DNA from: Candidatus Dormiibacterota bacterium
GTDB taxonomy: Bacteria; Chloroflexota; Dormibacteria; Aeolococcales; Aeolococcaceae
Direction of reading: 5' to 3'
Assembly: GCA_036495095.1 (NCBI GenBank)
Contig: DASXNK010000079.1
Coordinates: 1-63,513 of the forward strand
DNA: 63,513 bases
The notes beneath the pieces are model-generated. The model did no database searches, had not been told where the DNA came from, and saw only the letters and a program-made list of their open reading frames with translations. The stretch's first letter is position 1, and each line of letters starts with the position of its first letter. Shown here one piece after another: positions 41,476-50,790 of the stretch. Made by a program: the position numbers and the translations under genes.

Positions 41476-43017
41476 ATGAGGCGGGTAGATAACAGCATGT
41501 GGTCGCGATACGCGCGCTTCTCGGTGCTGACCGCGGGCGTGGCGCTGGCGGCCGCAGCGTGCGGCGGGGGCTCGGCGTCGCTGTCGAGCTCCGGGGGCAG
41601 CGGCCAGGGCTCCGGCCTCGCCGCCCAGCCACCGCCGGCGCAGGCGCCGCAGGCGGCGCCCAACGGCTCGCAGAGCCAGTCGCAGCCCGCGCCGGGCGCG
41701 GCGGCTCCCGCACCCGCCCAGGGCGCTCCGGCGCCGGGTGCCGCAAAGCCCGCGTCCGGCGGCCAGGGCGTCCTGCCCCCGGCTCCGGGCGTCCCCGCAC
41801 CGCCGTTGCCCGGCCAGGGCAAGCCGGCTCCTCCCGCCAACGGCGCGAACTTCGCCTCCGACGTGGGGGTGACGGCCAGCACCATCACCTTCGGCGCCAT
41901 CAACCTGGCATCGGCCACGCGCAGCCTCGGCCCGGTGGTCTCCGAGCCCACCCAGAAGATCACCGAGGCGGCGCTCACCTACATCAACAACCGCGGCGGC
42001 ATCAACGGACGCAAGGTCCAGCTGCTCACCTGTGACGACGGCGGCGACGTGACCCGCGCACGCGCGTGCTACGAGAAGCTGAAGACACAGGTGTTCGCAT
42101 TCCTGCCGGCCGAGACGTTCCTCACCGACGTCATCCATCCCGCGCTCGCCCAGGACCACGTCCCCTTCATGAGCTGGGGCTGGTTCCAGAGCGAATACAC
42201 CGATCCATACATGTTCCCCTGCCACGCCAATGGGATCCGCGAGGCCAGCTCGATGGCCAAGTGGGTGGCGGAGAACAAGCACCCGAAGACGGTCGGGATC
42301 ATGTATCTGAACGTGTCCGAGGACATCGCGGCCAAGGACATCGCGACCCAGACCCTGCAGAAGTACGGGATCAAGGTCGTGCAGAACCTCTCCATGGAGT
42401 GGGACTCCCCCGACGAGTCCCAGCACGTGCTCTCGATGCGCGTCGCCAATCCCGACGCGGTGTTCACCTTCACCTGGGCGGCTCCGCTGGCCAAGTTCTT
42501 CCGCGACGCCGGTGGCCAGAACTGGGCGCCCCCGCTCGGCTACTACTCCAACCACGTCACCACCGACCCCGGCTTCGGCCCGGTCTGGGGTGACTACATC
42601 CGCGACCACGACGCCGGCATCACGTCGTTCCTGATCCCCGAGCCCTGGCAGGAGCCGGTGTCGCCGGGCAACCTGCTCTGGGAGCAGGTCACCAAGCAGT
42701 ACAGCGGCTTCGACGTCGCCGGTCTGCACTTCAAGTACGCGATGGGCCACCACATCTCGCAGGCGGCCTTCGTGTGCGCCATCGCCCTGCCGCAGATGAT
42801 CGGGCCGCTGGGGGCCAACGTCACCCGGTCGGCATTCATCCAGCAGATCGAGACCCACCAGTACGACACCGGCATGGGTGTGGTGCTGAAGTGGCCACAC
42901 GGTGACCACGGGCAGTACCCGTACTCCTTCAACAAGGAATACATCTACCAGTGGATCACCGCGCCGGACGGCGGCTGGGAGGAGAAGCATATCTATCCCG
43001 ATCCGCTCTACCAGTAA
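41476..43017 (+). CDS. Branched-chain-amino-acid-type ABC substrate-binding lipoprotein
   Basis: 513 residues. A lipoprotein signal with lipid Cys in AAAACGGGS (near 29) is followed by a very long Gly/Pro/Ala/Gln-rich stalk (about 30-125). The periplasmic-binding domain of the Leu/Ile/Val type has TLTFGAINLAS-like VTASTITFGAINLAS, GGINGRKVQLLTCDDGGDVT, KWVAENKHPKTVGIMYLNVS and YAMGHHISQAAFVCA. It captures an amino acid, amide or aromatic acid for the LivH/LivMG/LivF proteins encoded downstream. The stalk suggests the domain is held far from the membrane, beyond a thick wall. The 114-base gap to the permease gene is unremarkable. Confidence 0.9.
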   Translation: MRRVDNSMWSRYARFSVLTAGVALAAAACGGGSASLSSSGGSGQGSGLAAQPPPAQAPQAAPNGSQSQSQPAPGAAAPAPAQGAPAPGAAKPASGGQGVLPPAPGVPAPPLPGQGKPAPPANGANFASDVGVTASTITFGAINLASATRSLGPVVSEPTQKITEAALTYINNRGGINGRKVQLLTCDDGGDVTRARACYEKLKTQVFAFLPAETFLTDVIHPALAQDHVPFMSWGWFQSEYTDPYMFPCHANGIREASSMAKWVAENKHPKTVGIMYLNVSEDIAAKDIATQTLQKYGIKVVQNLSMEWDSPDESQHVLSMRVANPDAVFTFTWAAPLAKFFRDAGGQNWAPPLGYYSNHVTTDPGFGPVWGDYIRDHDAGITSFLIPEPWQEPVSPGNLLWEQVTKQYSGFDVAGLHFKYAMGHHISQAAFVCAIALPQMIGPLGANVTRSAFIQQIETHQYDTGMGVVLKWPHGDHGQYPYSFNKEYIYQWITAPDGGWEEKHIYPDPLYQ

Positions 43018-43131
43018 CCGGCGGTCTCACCAGCCGATCACAACCTAGAACAGCCTCCGTCCACTGCATCTCCCCAACAGCCCGGGGGACCATTCGCTTC
43101 CGCGCCCATCCCCCGGGCCTCGGGAGGTGCA

Positions 43132-44046
43132 ATGGCGGAGGTCACTGAGAGGGACCTGAAGTCCGTGGCACTGTTCATCTCCGCCCTGATCATCGGGGTG
43201 TCCCTGGGGACCATCTATGGGCTGATGGCCTTTGGAATGGTGGCCTCGTACCGCATCAGCAAGGTGGTCAACCTCGGCCAGGCGGGGATTGCCGCCCTCG
43301 GCGCCTCCGTGTACTGGTGGATGTCCTCGCAGTGGGGCGCACCGCTGGTGGTCTCGCTCGTCGGCGGGGTGCTGATCGGCGGCGTGCTCGGGGCCATCCT
43401 CGGCTACGCCAACCTGCGCCTGGCGAACCGGGCCAAGGGCCTGGTCATGATCTTCACCCTCACCGTGACCCTGCTGCTGTTCGCGTGGGTCGACCTGATC
43501 ATCCCGTCGTACAACATCAGCCCGCCGTCGCCCTTCGGCCAGGGCGGCTTCAACTTCCAGCTCACCTTCATCACCTACTCACAGATCGGCACCTTCGCCA
43601 CCTGCATCGCGGTGGTGCTGGTGACCACCTGGGTGATGCGCATGACCCGGTTCGGGATGTTCGTGCGCGCCATCTACGACGACCCCGACGGCGCCTCGAC
43701 GGTGGGCATCCCGCTCGGTGTCTACGTCGTCGGGGTCTGGGCGGTGGCCGGCGGGATGGCCGGGCTCGCCGGCATCCTGGCGAGCAGCCGCGTCCAGCTG
43801 GACAGCGTCCTGCTGCTCTTCGTCATGGTCTGGGGCCTGGCGGGAGCGGTCCTCGGCGGCCTCGAGTCCTTCGCCCTCGCCTTCGCCGGCGGAGTCACCC
43901 TCGGCGTCGCCGAGGGTCTCCTCGGGGGAATGCTCGGCGGCAGCCTCGGGCCGGGCCTGGAGAACCTGAGCGCGATCCTGATCATGGCGGTGGGCGTGCT
44001 CTACGCGGGCACGAAGCGGCGCCATCTCGCCCACCTGCAGACCTGA
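43132..44046 (+). CDS. livH: LivH-type ABC transporter permease
   Basis: 304 residues, eight or so membrane helices. LivH features: GTIYGLMAFGMVASYRISKV near the first helix, VVNLGQAGIAALGA, MRMTRFGMFVRAIYDDPDGA (the cytoplasmic coupling loop that meets the ATPase) and AVLGGLESFALAFAGGV. It has a normal bacterial length of about 300. ATG 43132 is preceded by GGGAGG. It forms the channel with the permease half of the next gene product. Confidence 0.9.
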   Translation: MAEVTERDLKSVALFISALIIGVSLGTIYGLMAFGMVASYRISKVVNLGQAGIAALGASVYWWMSSQWGAPLVVSLVGGVLIGGVLGAILGYANLRLANRAKGLVMIFTLTVTLLLFAWVDLIIPSYNISPPSPFGQGGFNFQLTFITYSQIGTFATCIAVVLVTTWVMRMTRFGMFVRAIYDDPDGASTVGIPLGVYVVGVWAVAGGMAGLAGILASSRVQLDSVLLLFVMVWGLAGAVLGGLESFALAFAGGVTLGVAEGLLGGMLGGSLGPGLENLSAILIMAVGVLYAGTKRRHLAHLQT

Positions 44047-44057
44047 GGAGGCGAATC

Positions 44058-46037
44058 ATGCTGCGTACCGACGACGCCGCACCCGCCGCCGCCGAGGGCG
44101 TGGCGCTGGGCTCGACCCAGGCCAACGGTCACTCCGCCGCCGCCGTCGCGCCGCCCAGCGGCGGGCTGCTGGTGCGACTCCGCGCGCAGAGCCGGCTGGT
44201 GCTCCCCGCCCTGGTGCTGATCCTCGGCACCGCCAGCTTCCTGCTGCTCCCCGGTCACCTGCTCTACGCCGGCTCCACCGCGCTGGTGGCGGGGATCATC
44301 GGCCTCGCCCTCTTCCTGCCGATCGCGGCGCTGCGCGAGATGCCGCTGAACGCGGCCGGGCTGGCCGGCCTGGGCGCCTACCTCTACGCCAACCTCGCCT
44401 CCCAGGGCGGACCCGGCCGGGTGCTGCTCGGCGGCCTGGTGGCGCTGGCGGCGGTGACCGGCCTCTCCGTGGTCGGCGGCCTCGCCTCGCTGGTGGTGAC
44501 CGGCCTCTACTTCGTGGTCGCCTCCCTGGTGCTCCAGATCGGCATCGAGAAGGTGATCTTCTCCATCCCCGGGGTCACCGGCGGCGCCGCCGGTGAGGCG
44601 GTGCCCCAGCCGGTGCTCCAGGGCTGGTTCGACACCCAGCGCGCCATCTTCCTGGTGGTCGCTCTGTTCGCGATGGCGGTCGGGGCCGCGGTGTGGGCGG
44701 TGCGCCGTTCCCGCTTCGGCTACCACGCGGTGCTCGTCGGCCACGTGCCCGAGGGCGCGTCCGCGGTCGGGGTGCGCAACTGGGCGGTCAAGCTGCTGGT
44801 GTTCGCATTCTCCGGGGTGCTGATCGGCGTCGCCGGCTGCCTCTTCTCGTTCATCAACGGCACCCCTCCGGGAACGCAGTCGTTCATCCTCATCATCTCG
44901 GTGCTCTACGTCGCCATCCCCATCGCCAGCGGGATGCGCGACCTCTCCTCGGTCTGGCTGGTGGCGGCGGCCTTCACCACCATCCCGATCGTGCTCGAGC
45001 CGCTCCGGCTGTCGCCCAGCTTCCTCGCCGGCATGATCCTGCTCGTCGCGCTGATCGTCGGCGACCGCCGCGAGTGGGTGGCCGGCCAGGTGCGCCGCCT
45101 CCGCCACCGCGCCGTGGAGGAGGCGGCCGAGCCCGCGACCGAGCTGCCGGTCGCGCCCGCGCCCGTGGTCGCCGCCAACGGCGCCGCCGGCGGCAACGGC
45201 GCGGTCGCCGCCGGGCTGCCCGTCGAGCTCACCGGCCGGCGTGAGCCCGGTGACGGCGGCTTCTCGCTGCGCAGCGACGCCGCCATCTCCTCCGCCCCCG
45301 CGACGGTGCCGGCCGGCGCCATGGCCCTCGAGGGAAGGGACATCACCGTCGACTTCGGTGGCGTGCGCGCCGTCGACTCGGTGAGCGTGCGCATCGCCCC
45401 GGGCAGCCGGGTCGGCATCGTGGGCGCCAACGGCGCGGGCAAGACCACGCTCTTCAACGCGCTGACCGGCTTCGTCCCCCACCAGGGCAGCGTCCACCTG
45501 GGCGGCCGCGACATCACCGGCTGGTCCTCCTTCCACCGGGCCCGGGCTGGGATCCGCCGCACCTTCCAGCAGCCCCGCCTCGCCGACATGCTCAGCGTCG
45601 AGCAGAACCTGATGGTCGGCCACGGCCGCGGCGACGGCGCCGAGCGGCGCGAGCGGGTGGCCTGGCTGCTCGACCGGTTCGGCCTCACCGGGCTGCGCGG
45701 CACGCCGGTGGCGGCGCTGCCCTTCGGCGTGCGCCGCGAGATCGAGCTGGTCCGGGCGCTCACCCGCACCCCCCGGGTGCTGATGCTCGACGAGCCGGTG
45801 AGCGGGCTCGAGGACGAGGAGGCCGAGAAGCTCCTCGCCGTCCTCCTCGACCTCCAGGCGCGGGAGGGGTGGGGGCTGCTCGTCATCGAGCACGACCTCC
45901 GCTTCATCACCCGCGTCGCCGAGCACCTGATGGTGATGGAGGACGGCCACCTCCTCGTGGAGGGGCCGCTGCACGACGTCATGCGCCAGGAGCAGGTCCG
46001 GCGCGTCTACCTCGGTGAGCTGGTGACCGCGTCATGA
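44058..46037 (+). CDS. LivM permease fused to LivG-type ATPase
   Basis: 659 residues. The permease half (about 40-345) has LivM features (LREMPLNAAGLAGLGAYLYA, AVRRSRFGYHAVLVGHVPEG). A disordered Ala/Glu/Gly linker (about 350-415) follows. The ATPase half (about 420-655) has Walker A GANGAGKTT, Walker B VLMLDEP and switch His in IEHDLRF. The ABC signature reads LPFGVRRE rather than LSGGQ, a variant seen in LivG-like subunits. Fusion of permease and ATPase fixes their ratio; separate LivM and LivG is the usual arrangement. The stop overlaps the LivF start. Confidence 0.9.
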   Translation: MLRTDDAAPAAAEGVALGSTQANGHSAAAVAPPSGGLLVRLRAQSRLVLPALVLILGTASFLLLPGHLLYAGSTALVAGIIGLALFLPIAALREMPLNAAGLAGLGAYLYANLASQGGPGRVLLGGLVALAAVTGLSVVGGLASLVVTGLYFVVASLVLQIGIEKVIFSIPGVTGGAAGEAVPQPVLQGWFDTQRAIFLVVALFAMAVGAAVWAVRRSRFGYHAVLVGHVPEGASAVGVRNWAVKLLVFAFSGVLIGVAGCLFSFINGTPPGTQSFILIISVLYVAIPIASGMRDLSSVWLVAAAFTTIPIVLEPLRLSPSFLAGMILLVALIVGDRREWVAGQVRRLRHRAVEEAAEPATELPVAPAPVVAANGAAGGNGAVAAGLPVELTGRREPGDGGFSLRSDAAISSAPATVPAGAMALEGRDITVDFGGVRAVDSVSVRIAPGSRVGIVGANGAGKTTLFNALTGFVPHQGSVHLGGRDITGWSSFHRARAGIRRTFQQPRLADMLSVEQNLMVGHGRGDGAERRERVAWLLDRFGLTGLRGTPVAALPFGVRREIELVRALTRTPRVLMLDEPVSGLEDEEAEKLLAVLLDLQAREGWGLLVIEHDLRFITRVAEHLMVMEDGHLLVEGPLHDVMRQEQVRRVYLGELVTAS

Positions 46038-46801
46038 ACGGCACAGGCGGGCTCGAGGTCGAGGACCTCCGCGTCTTCTACGGGCCGGTCCCGGCGGTGC
46101 GCGGGGTCAGCCTCGCGTGCCGGCCCGGCGAGATCGTCGGGGTGATCGGGGCCAACGGGGCGGGCAAGACCAGCCTGCTCTCGGGGATCGCCGGGCTGGT
46201 GAAGACCTCCGGCGGAAGCGTTGCGCTCGACCGCCGGGACATCACCCGCTGGCCCGCCCACCGGCGCGGCCAGGCGGGGGTGGTGATGGTCGCCGAGCGA
46301 CGCCGCGTCTTCCCCTCGCTGTCGGTCCGGGAGAACCTGGCGGTCGGAGGGTTCGGGCTGGATCGCGCCGAGGTCGATCGCCGGGTGAACCGGATCTTCG
46401 AGCTCTTCCCGAGACTGAGGGAGCGGGAGGGCGTGCCCTCCTTCCGCCTCTCCGGCGGCGAGCAGCGGATGGTGTCGATCGGGCGGGCGCTGGTCACCGG
46501 CGCCCAGTGCATCCTCTTCGACGAGCTGTCGCTGGGGCTGGCGCCGCGGATCGTCGCCGAGCTCACCGGCACCGTGCGGGCGCTCGCCGACGAGGGCCGG
46601 ATGGTCGTGCTCGTCGAGCAGTACATCGGCGTGCTGCTGCGGCTGGCCGACTCCGTCCACGTGCTCGAGCGCGGGCGGATCCGGTTCGCGGGCCCCACCC
46701 AGGAGGCGGCGCGATGGCTCGAGCACCACGGCTACCTGGCGCACGCGGAGACGGCGGCGGTGACCCAGGGCGCGGGACAGACGGCGGCAGCGAGGACATG
46801 A
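46034..46801 (+). CDS. livF: LivF-type ABC transporter ATPase
   Basis: 255 residues. Walker A GANGAGKTS near 40, Q-loop region MVAERRRVFPSLSV, intact signature LSGGEQRM, Walker B CILFDELSLGL and switch region VEQYI. The Gln-rich VEQ in place of the switch His is typical of LivF. It pairs with the LivG half of the preceding protein so that each site combines one canonical and one variant signature. ATG 46034 overlaps the previous stop by 4 bases. Confidence 0.92.
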   Translation: MNGTGGLEVEDLRVFYGPVPAVRGVSLACRPGEIVGVIGANGAGKTSLLSGIAGLVKTSGGSVALDRRDITRWPAHRRGQAGVVMVAERRRVFPSLSVRENLAVGGFGLDRAEVDRRVNRIFELFPRLREREGVPSFRLSGGEQRMVSIGRALVTGAQCILFDELSLGLAPRIVAELTGTVRALADEGRMVVLVEQYIGVLLRLADSVHVLERGRIRFAGPTQEAARWLEHHGYLAHAETAAVTQGAGQTAAART

Positions 46802-46842
46802 GGAACACCACCATGGACGGATCGACAGAAGGAGGGGAGCGC

Positions 46843-48054
46843 ATGGGCTCCAGGCGGACGACGACGGTGCGCTCGGCCCGCCGCGCACTGCTGCTCACAG
46901 CGGCCGCGGGCGTGGTGATCGGAGGCGGCACCCCCTGGCGTGCCCACGCCGACGACGCCGGCGGCTCCACCGCCGACTGTGTGAGCGGCTGGAACTCGCT
47001 CGGCACCGTCGCCGCCATCGGCGAGGGCGCGCTGTTCCCCTACGAGAACGTGGTCGGTGAGCCCTACGCGGACGCGCTCATCGACGACACCCCCCACTCC
47101 AAGGCCAAGGCGAGCAGCGCCTACGAGGGCTTCGTCGGAGAGGTCCTGCTCGGCACCGCCTCCAAGCTCGGCCCGGACAATCCCACCGGCGCCAACGCGT
47201 ACTACCCGCCCCCCGCGGAGGGCGGCTACGGCGGCGTCCACGACGCCCACGACTTCGGCCCGGTGGCCCATACCGAGGCGGTCGCGGCACCGGACCACGT
47301 CCTCGCCGACGCCCGGTCGGCGCACCTGGACGGCGGCCCCCAGGCCTCGGTGGGACCGTCCTCGGCGCACATCGAGACCAAGGTCGTGAGCGACGCCCTC
47401 TCCGGTGTCAACAGCGCCAGCGCCTATGACCTCCGCCTGGGCTCGCTGCACATCGCCCTGGCCACCACCAACCTGGTCTGGAAGAGCGACGGCAGCGAGC
47501 GGGGCACGCTCGCGAACTGGACGATGGAGCTGCACGGCGTCGAGGTCGACGGCAAGTCGATCTCCGCGTCCAACGGTGACGGCTTCTCCTTCCAGGGCCA
47601 GTCGCCGCAGCCGGGACCGGCGGCGCACAAGCAGTCCAACGACCAGTTCAAGCAGTTCACCGACGCCCTTCAGAAGGGCGGCGCCGGCAGGTTCGCGGTG
47701 GTGCTGCAGGATGGTCTGTTCGACGTCAGAGCCGGCTCCATCAACATCGACGAGGTCGGGCTGAAGATCGAGACGATCCCCGAGGCGAGCAAGGGTGGCT
47801 CGCTGCGCGGCGCCAACATCCAGTTCGCGCGCCTCATCAACCACACCAACGTCAGCCGCGGGTCCTGCGACGCGGTGAAGACGATGCCGGGCTGGACCGA
47901 CAAGACCCCGCCCGCGGGTCCCAACCTTCCGCCCTACCCGCCGCCCCCCTCGGGCCAGAGCCGTCTGGCCGGACGGCAGGCGCTCACGGCGCTGCCCACG
48001 GCGGCCGGCCTGGTGACCCCGGCCGGTCCGCAGGGTGCGCGTCCGGTGGCCTGA
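46843..48054 (+). CDS. Exported protein of unknown function
   Basis: 403 residues from ATG 46843, preferred over ATG 46798 because GGAGGGG lies 5-11 bases before it. The twin-arginine-like signal (RRTTTVRSARRALLLTAAAG) ends near HADD. The mature part is beta-rich with repeated Ala/Gly/Ser segments (SAYDLRLGSLHIALATTNLV, GGAGRFAVVLQDGLFDVRAG), two distant Cys and a Pro-rich tail. No family recognised. It starts 41 bases after livF and ends 10 bases before copCD, so it links the transporter and copper-type genes in one unit. Confidence 0.65.
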   Translation: MGSRRTTTVRSARRALLLTAAAGVVIGGGTPWRAHADDAGGSTADCVSGWNSLGTVAAIGEGALFPYENVVGEPYADALIDDTPHSKAKASSAYEGFVGEVLLGTASKLGPDNPTGANAYYPPPAEGGYGGVHDAHDFGPVAHTEAVAAPDHVLADARSAHLDGGPQASVGPSSAHIETKVVSDALSGVNSASAYDLRLGSLHIALATTNLVWKSDGSERGTLANWTMELHGVEVDGKSISASNGDGFSFQGQSPQPGPAAHKQSNDQFKQFTDALQKGGAGRFAVVLQDGLFDVRAGSINIDEVGLKIETIPEASKGGSLRGANIQFARLINHTNVSRGSCDAVKTMPGWTDKTPPAGPNLPPYPPPPSGQSRLAGRQALTALPTAAGLVTPAGPQGARPVA

Positions 48055-48064
48055 GACCACGGCG

Positions 48065-49606
48065 ATGGGACGAGGCGTGGCGGGGAGGTGGCTCCGGCCC
48101 GGTCGCATCGCGGCCGTGGTCGGGATGGCGCTCGTGCTGCTGCTCGCCGCACCGCTGAGGGCGGAGGCGCACGCTCGCCTGATGGGCGTGCTCCCCGCCC
48201 CCTCGTCCACCGTCCCGGCTCCGCTGCGGCAGGTGCTGCTGGAGTTCAACGAGCCCATCGACCGCTCGCTCTTCCGCGCCCGGATCGACACCGACAGCGG
48301 CGCGCCGGGGCTGTCCGGGCAGCCGGTCTTCCAGACCGACCGGACCATCCTGCTCCCGCTCCGCCGCGACCTCTCCGGCGTGCTGGTGATCAGCTGGGTG
48401 GCGATCGGCACCGACGCCCACCCGGTCCAGGGTCAGTTCGTGGTCGGGGTGCGGACCGCCGCCGGCGCCGCGTCGCTCGCCTCCAACCTGAGCCTCGCAG
48501 CCCAGCGCAGCGGCAGCTTCGAGAGCGGTGCGGGCTCGGGGTGGCTGAGCGGCGCCATCGAGGCGGCGCGCGCCGTCGAGATCGTGCTCCTGTACACCGT
48601 GCTCGGGCTGGTGCTGGTCGGCGCGCTGCTGCTCGGCCCCGGCCTGGTCCGCCGCCGTGGCGCCCTCCCCGCCGGCCCGGGCGCGGTGCTGGCGGCGACG
48701 GCCCCGACGGTGCCGGCGCCGGCGATGGCGCACGCCGGCCGCGCGCTGCTCGCCGCGGGGCTGCTCTCGGTCGCGCTGGTGCCGCTGCTGTTCTGGCTGG
48801 AGGCGTCGCGGATCACCGAGCTGATCGCCGGCGTCGGCATCGACCGCATCCTGCTCTCGACCATCGGCGCGGTGTCGGTGAGCAAGGCGCTGCTCTGGAC
48901 CGGGGTGCTGGCGTCGGCGGCCGTCGCCGGGCGCCGCGCCGCCCGGGGACGGCCGCTGGGCCGTCCTCTCCTCGGCGTCGCCGTGCTCAGCCTCGGCCTC
49001 GCCGCGGCCTTCGTCGCCGGCACCCACGTCGGCACCGGCAGCGCCGGGCCGGGGTGGCTCTACATCCCGATGATGATGGGCCACGTGCTCCTCACCGCCT
49101 TCTGGGCGGGCGGCCTGGTGGCGCTGCTGCTGGTGGTGTTCCCGTCCCGTGACCCCGCCCGGATCTGGGCCGCGGTGAGCCGCTACTCCCGGGTGATGAC
49201 CGTCAGCGTGGTGCTGCTGATCGGCTCCGGCCTGCTCCTGCTGCTCCGGCTGCTCAACAACCTCAACGCGCTGTGGTGCACCTCGTACGGACTGGTGGCG
49301 GGCTTCAAGGTGACCACCGTGGTGCTCGCGCTGGTGGTGGGGCTGGTGAACAACCGCCTCGTCGCCGCCCACCGCCGCGACCAGGAACTGCCCGAGACCG
49401 CCCGCCGGATGATGCGGCGGACGGGCCCGTCGATCCGCACCCTGCAGCGGGTGGTGCTGCTCGAGGCCGGGGTGCTGCTCGGGGTGCTGGTGCTCGCCGC
49501 GGTGCTCGGCGAGAGCCAGCTGCCGCCGCTGTTCAACGGCAGGGTGCTCCCCGGCGACGCCCAGGACGTCGTCCAGTCCGGGCTCTTCGGCTCGGGCTGC
49601 CGGTAG
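48065..49606 (+). CDS. CopC-CopD fusion, copper-handling membrane protein
   Basis: 513 residues. A signal peptide is cleaved before HARLMGVLP, leaving His at or near the mature N-terminus, the Cu(II) ligand of CopC. The CopC beta domain (about 40-140) includes LLEFNEPIDRSLFRARIDTD and a second His in IGTDAHPVQGQF. CopD (about 165-450) has some eight membrane helices with AGTHVGTGSAGPGWL and HVLLTAFWAGGLVALLLVVF. Such fusions import or tolerate copper in actinobacteria; some homologues serve copper-enzyme assembly. ATG 48065 follows the exported-protein stop by 10 bases. Confidence 0.88.
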   Translation: MGRGVAGRWLRPGRIAAVVGMALVLLLAAPLRAEAHARLMGVLPAPSSTVPAPLRQVLLEFNEPIDRSLFRARIDTDSGAPGLSGQPVFQTDRTILLPLRRDLSGVLVISWVAIGTDAHPVQGQFVVGVRTAAGAASLASNLSLAAQRSGSFESGAGSGWLSGAIEAARAVEIVLLYTVLGLVLVGALLLGPGLVRRRGALPAGPGAVLAATAPTVPAPAMAHAGRALLAAGLLSVALVPLLFWLEASRITELIAGVGIDRILLSTIGAVSVSKALLWTGVLASAAVAGRRAARGRPLGRPLLGVAVLSLGLAAAFVAGTHVGTGSAGPGWLYIPMMMGHVLLTAFWAGGLVALLLVVFPSRDPARIWAAVSRYSRVMTVSVVLLIGSGLLLLLRLLNNLNALWCTSYGLVAGFKVTTVVLALVVGLVNNRLVAAHRRDQELPETARRMMRRTGPSIRTLQRVVLLEAGVLLGVLVLAAVLGESQLPPLFNGRVLPGDAQDVVQSGLFGSGCR

Positions 49607-49616
49607 GAGAGGACCG

Positions 49617-50780
49617 ATGGGAGAGCAGGCGGCACGGAAGCGGGAGCGGAGGGCGGGGCAGGTCCGCGTCGCCGCCGCGGTGACGGCGCGCCCGGCGGCG
49701 GCGGGGCGGCCGGCTCGGGTGATGGCGACGCTGGTCGCCGCGGTGGTGGTGATCGGCCTCGGCGCCGCCGGGTTCCTGGTCTGGCTCAGCCGGCAGAGCG
49801 ACTCCGCGGTGGCCGCGCCCGGACCGCCCCCGGTGCGGCCGGCGGCGTCGTACCGCGCCGTCTACCGGGTCGCCGACACCGCCGGGCCGCAGCTCCGCGA
49901 GCAGACCGACGTCGTCGAGGTGCGCCGCCCCGACGAGGTGCGCGTCGAGCATCACGAGGGGCCGCCCCCGGGCGGGCGGATCTTCTCCGGGAGCATCGTC
50001 AACCGCACCGCCCAGACCTTCCTCCCCGACCGCAACAAGGGGTACGCCACCCCGCTCACCGCGGTGCTCACCCCCGACGTCTTCTCGGAGCCGGCGCTCG
50101 CCGCCGCCGCCGATGCCGGGACGGTGGCGCGCCTCGGCCTCGGCTCGGTGCTGGGGCAGCAGTGCAGCCGCTACCTGTACCACCACGGCGGCGGCGAGGC
50201 CCTCTCCCGGGGCGACGACCAGGAGCGGGTCGAGGTCTGCGTCACCGCCGACGACGTCATGCTGCGCCAGGCGGTCACCCTGGCCGGCCGGGTGGTGCGC
50301 CTCGCCGAGGTGGTGCGGCTCGACCGTTCCCCCGCCTTCCCGGACGGCGAGTTCAGCTCGGCGACCGGCGACACCGCCGCGGGCGCGCAGATCACCGAGA
50401 AGGTGGTCGAGGGCAGGCCCACCGACGCCGGCGCGGTGGTGAGCGGCCAGGCGCCGGCGGGCTTCCACCTCGACCGCCGGCTCACCGACAGCCATCAGGA
50501 GATCGACACCCCGCTGCTCCCCTTCTACATCGAGAGCTTCGTCCGCGACAGCGAGTTCGCGATCTCCCAGCAGCTGCTGACGGGGAACGGCGCCAGCCGG
50601 CCGTGGCAGAGCGCCGGCGGCTCGCCCGTCACTCTCGCCGACGGCAGCAGCGGGCAGATCCTGTACCACACCGGCTACGTGGAGGTGCAGACGGTGGTGA
50701 ACGGGTCCCCGGTGCGGGTGCTCGCCTCCAGCGCCGAGCTCGCCCGCTGGTTCGCCGCCACCCTGCGCGCGTCGCCGTGA
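49617..50780 (+). CDS. Single-pass membrane protein, possibly LolA/RseB-like fold
   Basis: 387 residues. A basic N-terminus, a membrane helix (about 35-58, VMATLVAAVVVIGLGAAGFL) and an extracellular region of about 320 residues follow. The extracellular part has strands YRAVYRVADTAGPQLREQTD and VEVRRPDEVRVEHHEG. HTGYVEVQTVVNGSPVRVLA near the end resembles the sheet of LolA/RseB-like proteins. Assignment is tentative. It follows copCD by 10 bases and closes the transporter unit. It may sense or carry a hydrophobic ligand. Confidence 0.55.
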   Translation: MGEQAARKRERRAGQVRVAAAVTARPAAAGRPARVMATLVAAVVVIGLGAAGFLVWLSRQSDSAVAAPGPPPVRPAASYRAVYRVADTAGPQLREQTDVVEVRRPDEVRVEHHEGPPPGGRIFSGSIVNRTAQTFLPDRNKGYATPLTAVLTPDVFSEPALAAAADAGTVARLGLGSVLGQQCSRYLYHHGGGEALSRGDDQERVEVCVTADDVMLRQAVTLAGRVVRLAEVVRLDRSPAFPDGEFSSATGDTAAGAQITEKVVEGRPTDAGAVVSGQAPAGFHLDRRLTDSHQEIDTPLLPFYIESFVRDSEFAISQQLLTGNGASRPWQSAGGSPVTLADGSSGQILYHTGYVEVQTVVNGSPVRVLASSAELARWFAATLRASP

Positions 50781-50790
50781 ACGCCCTCGC

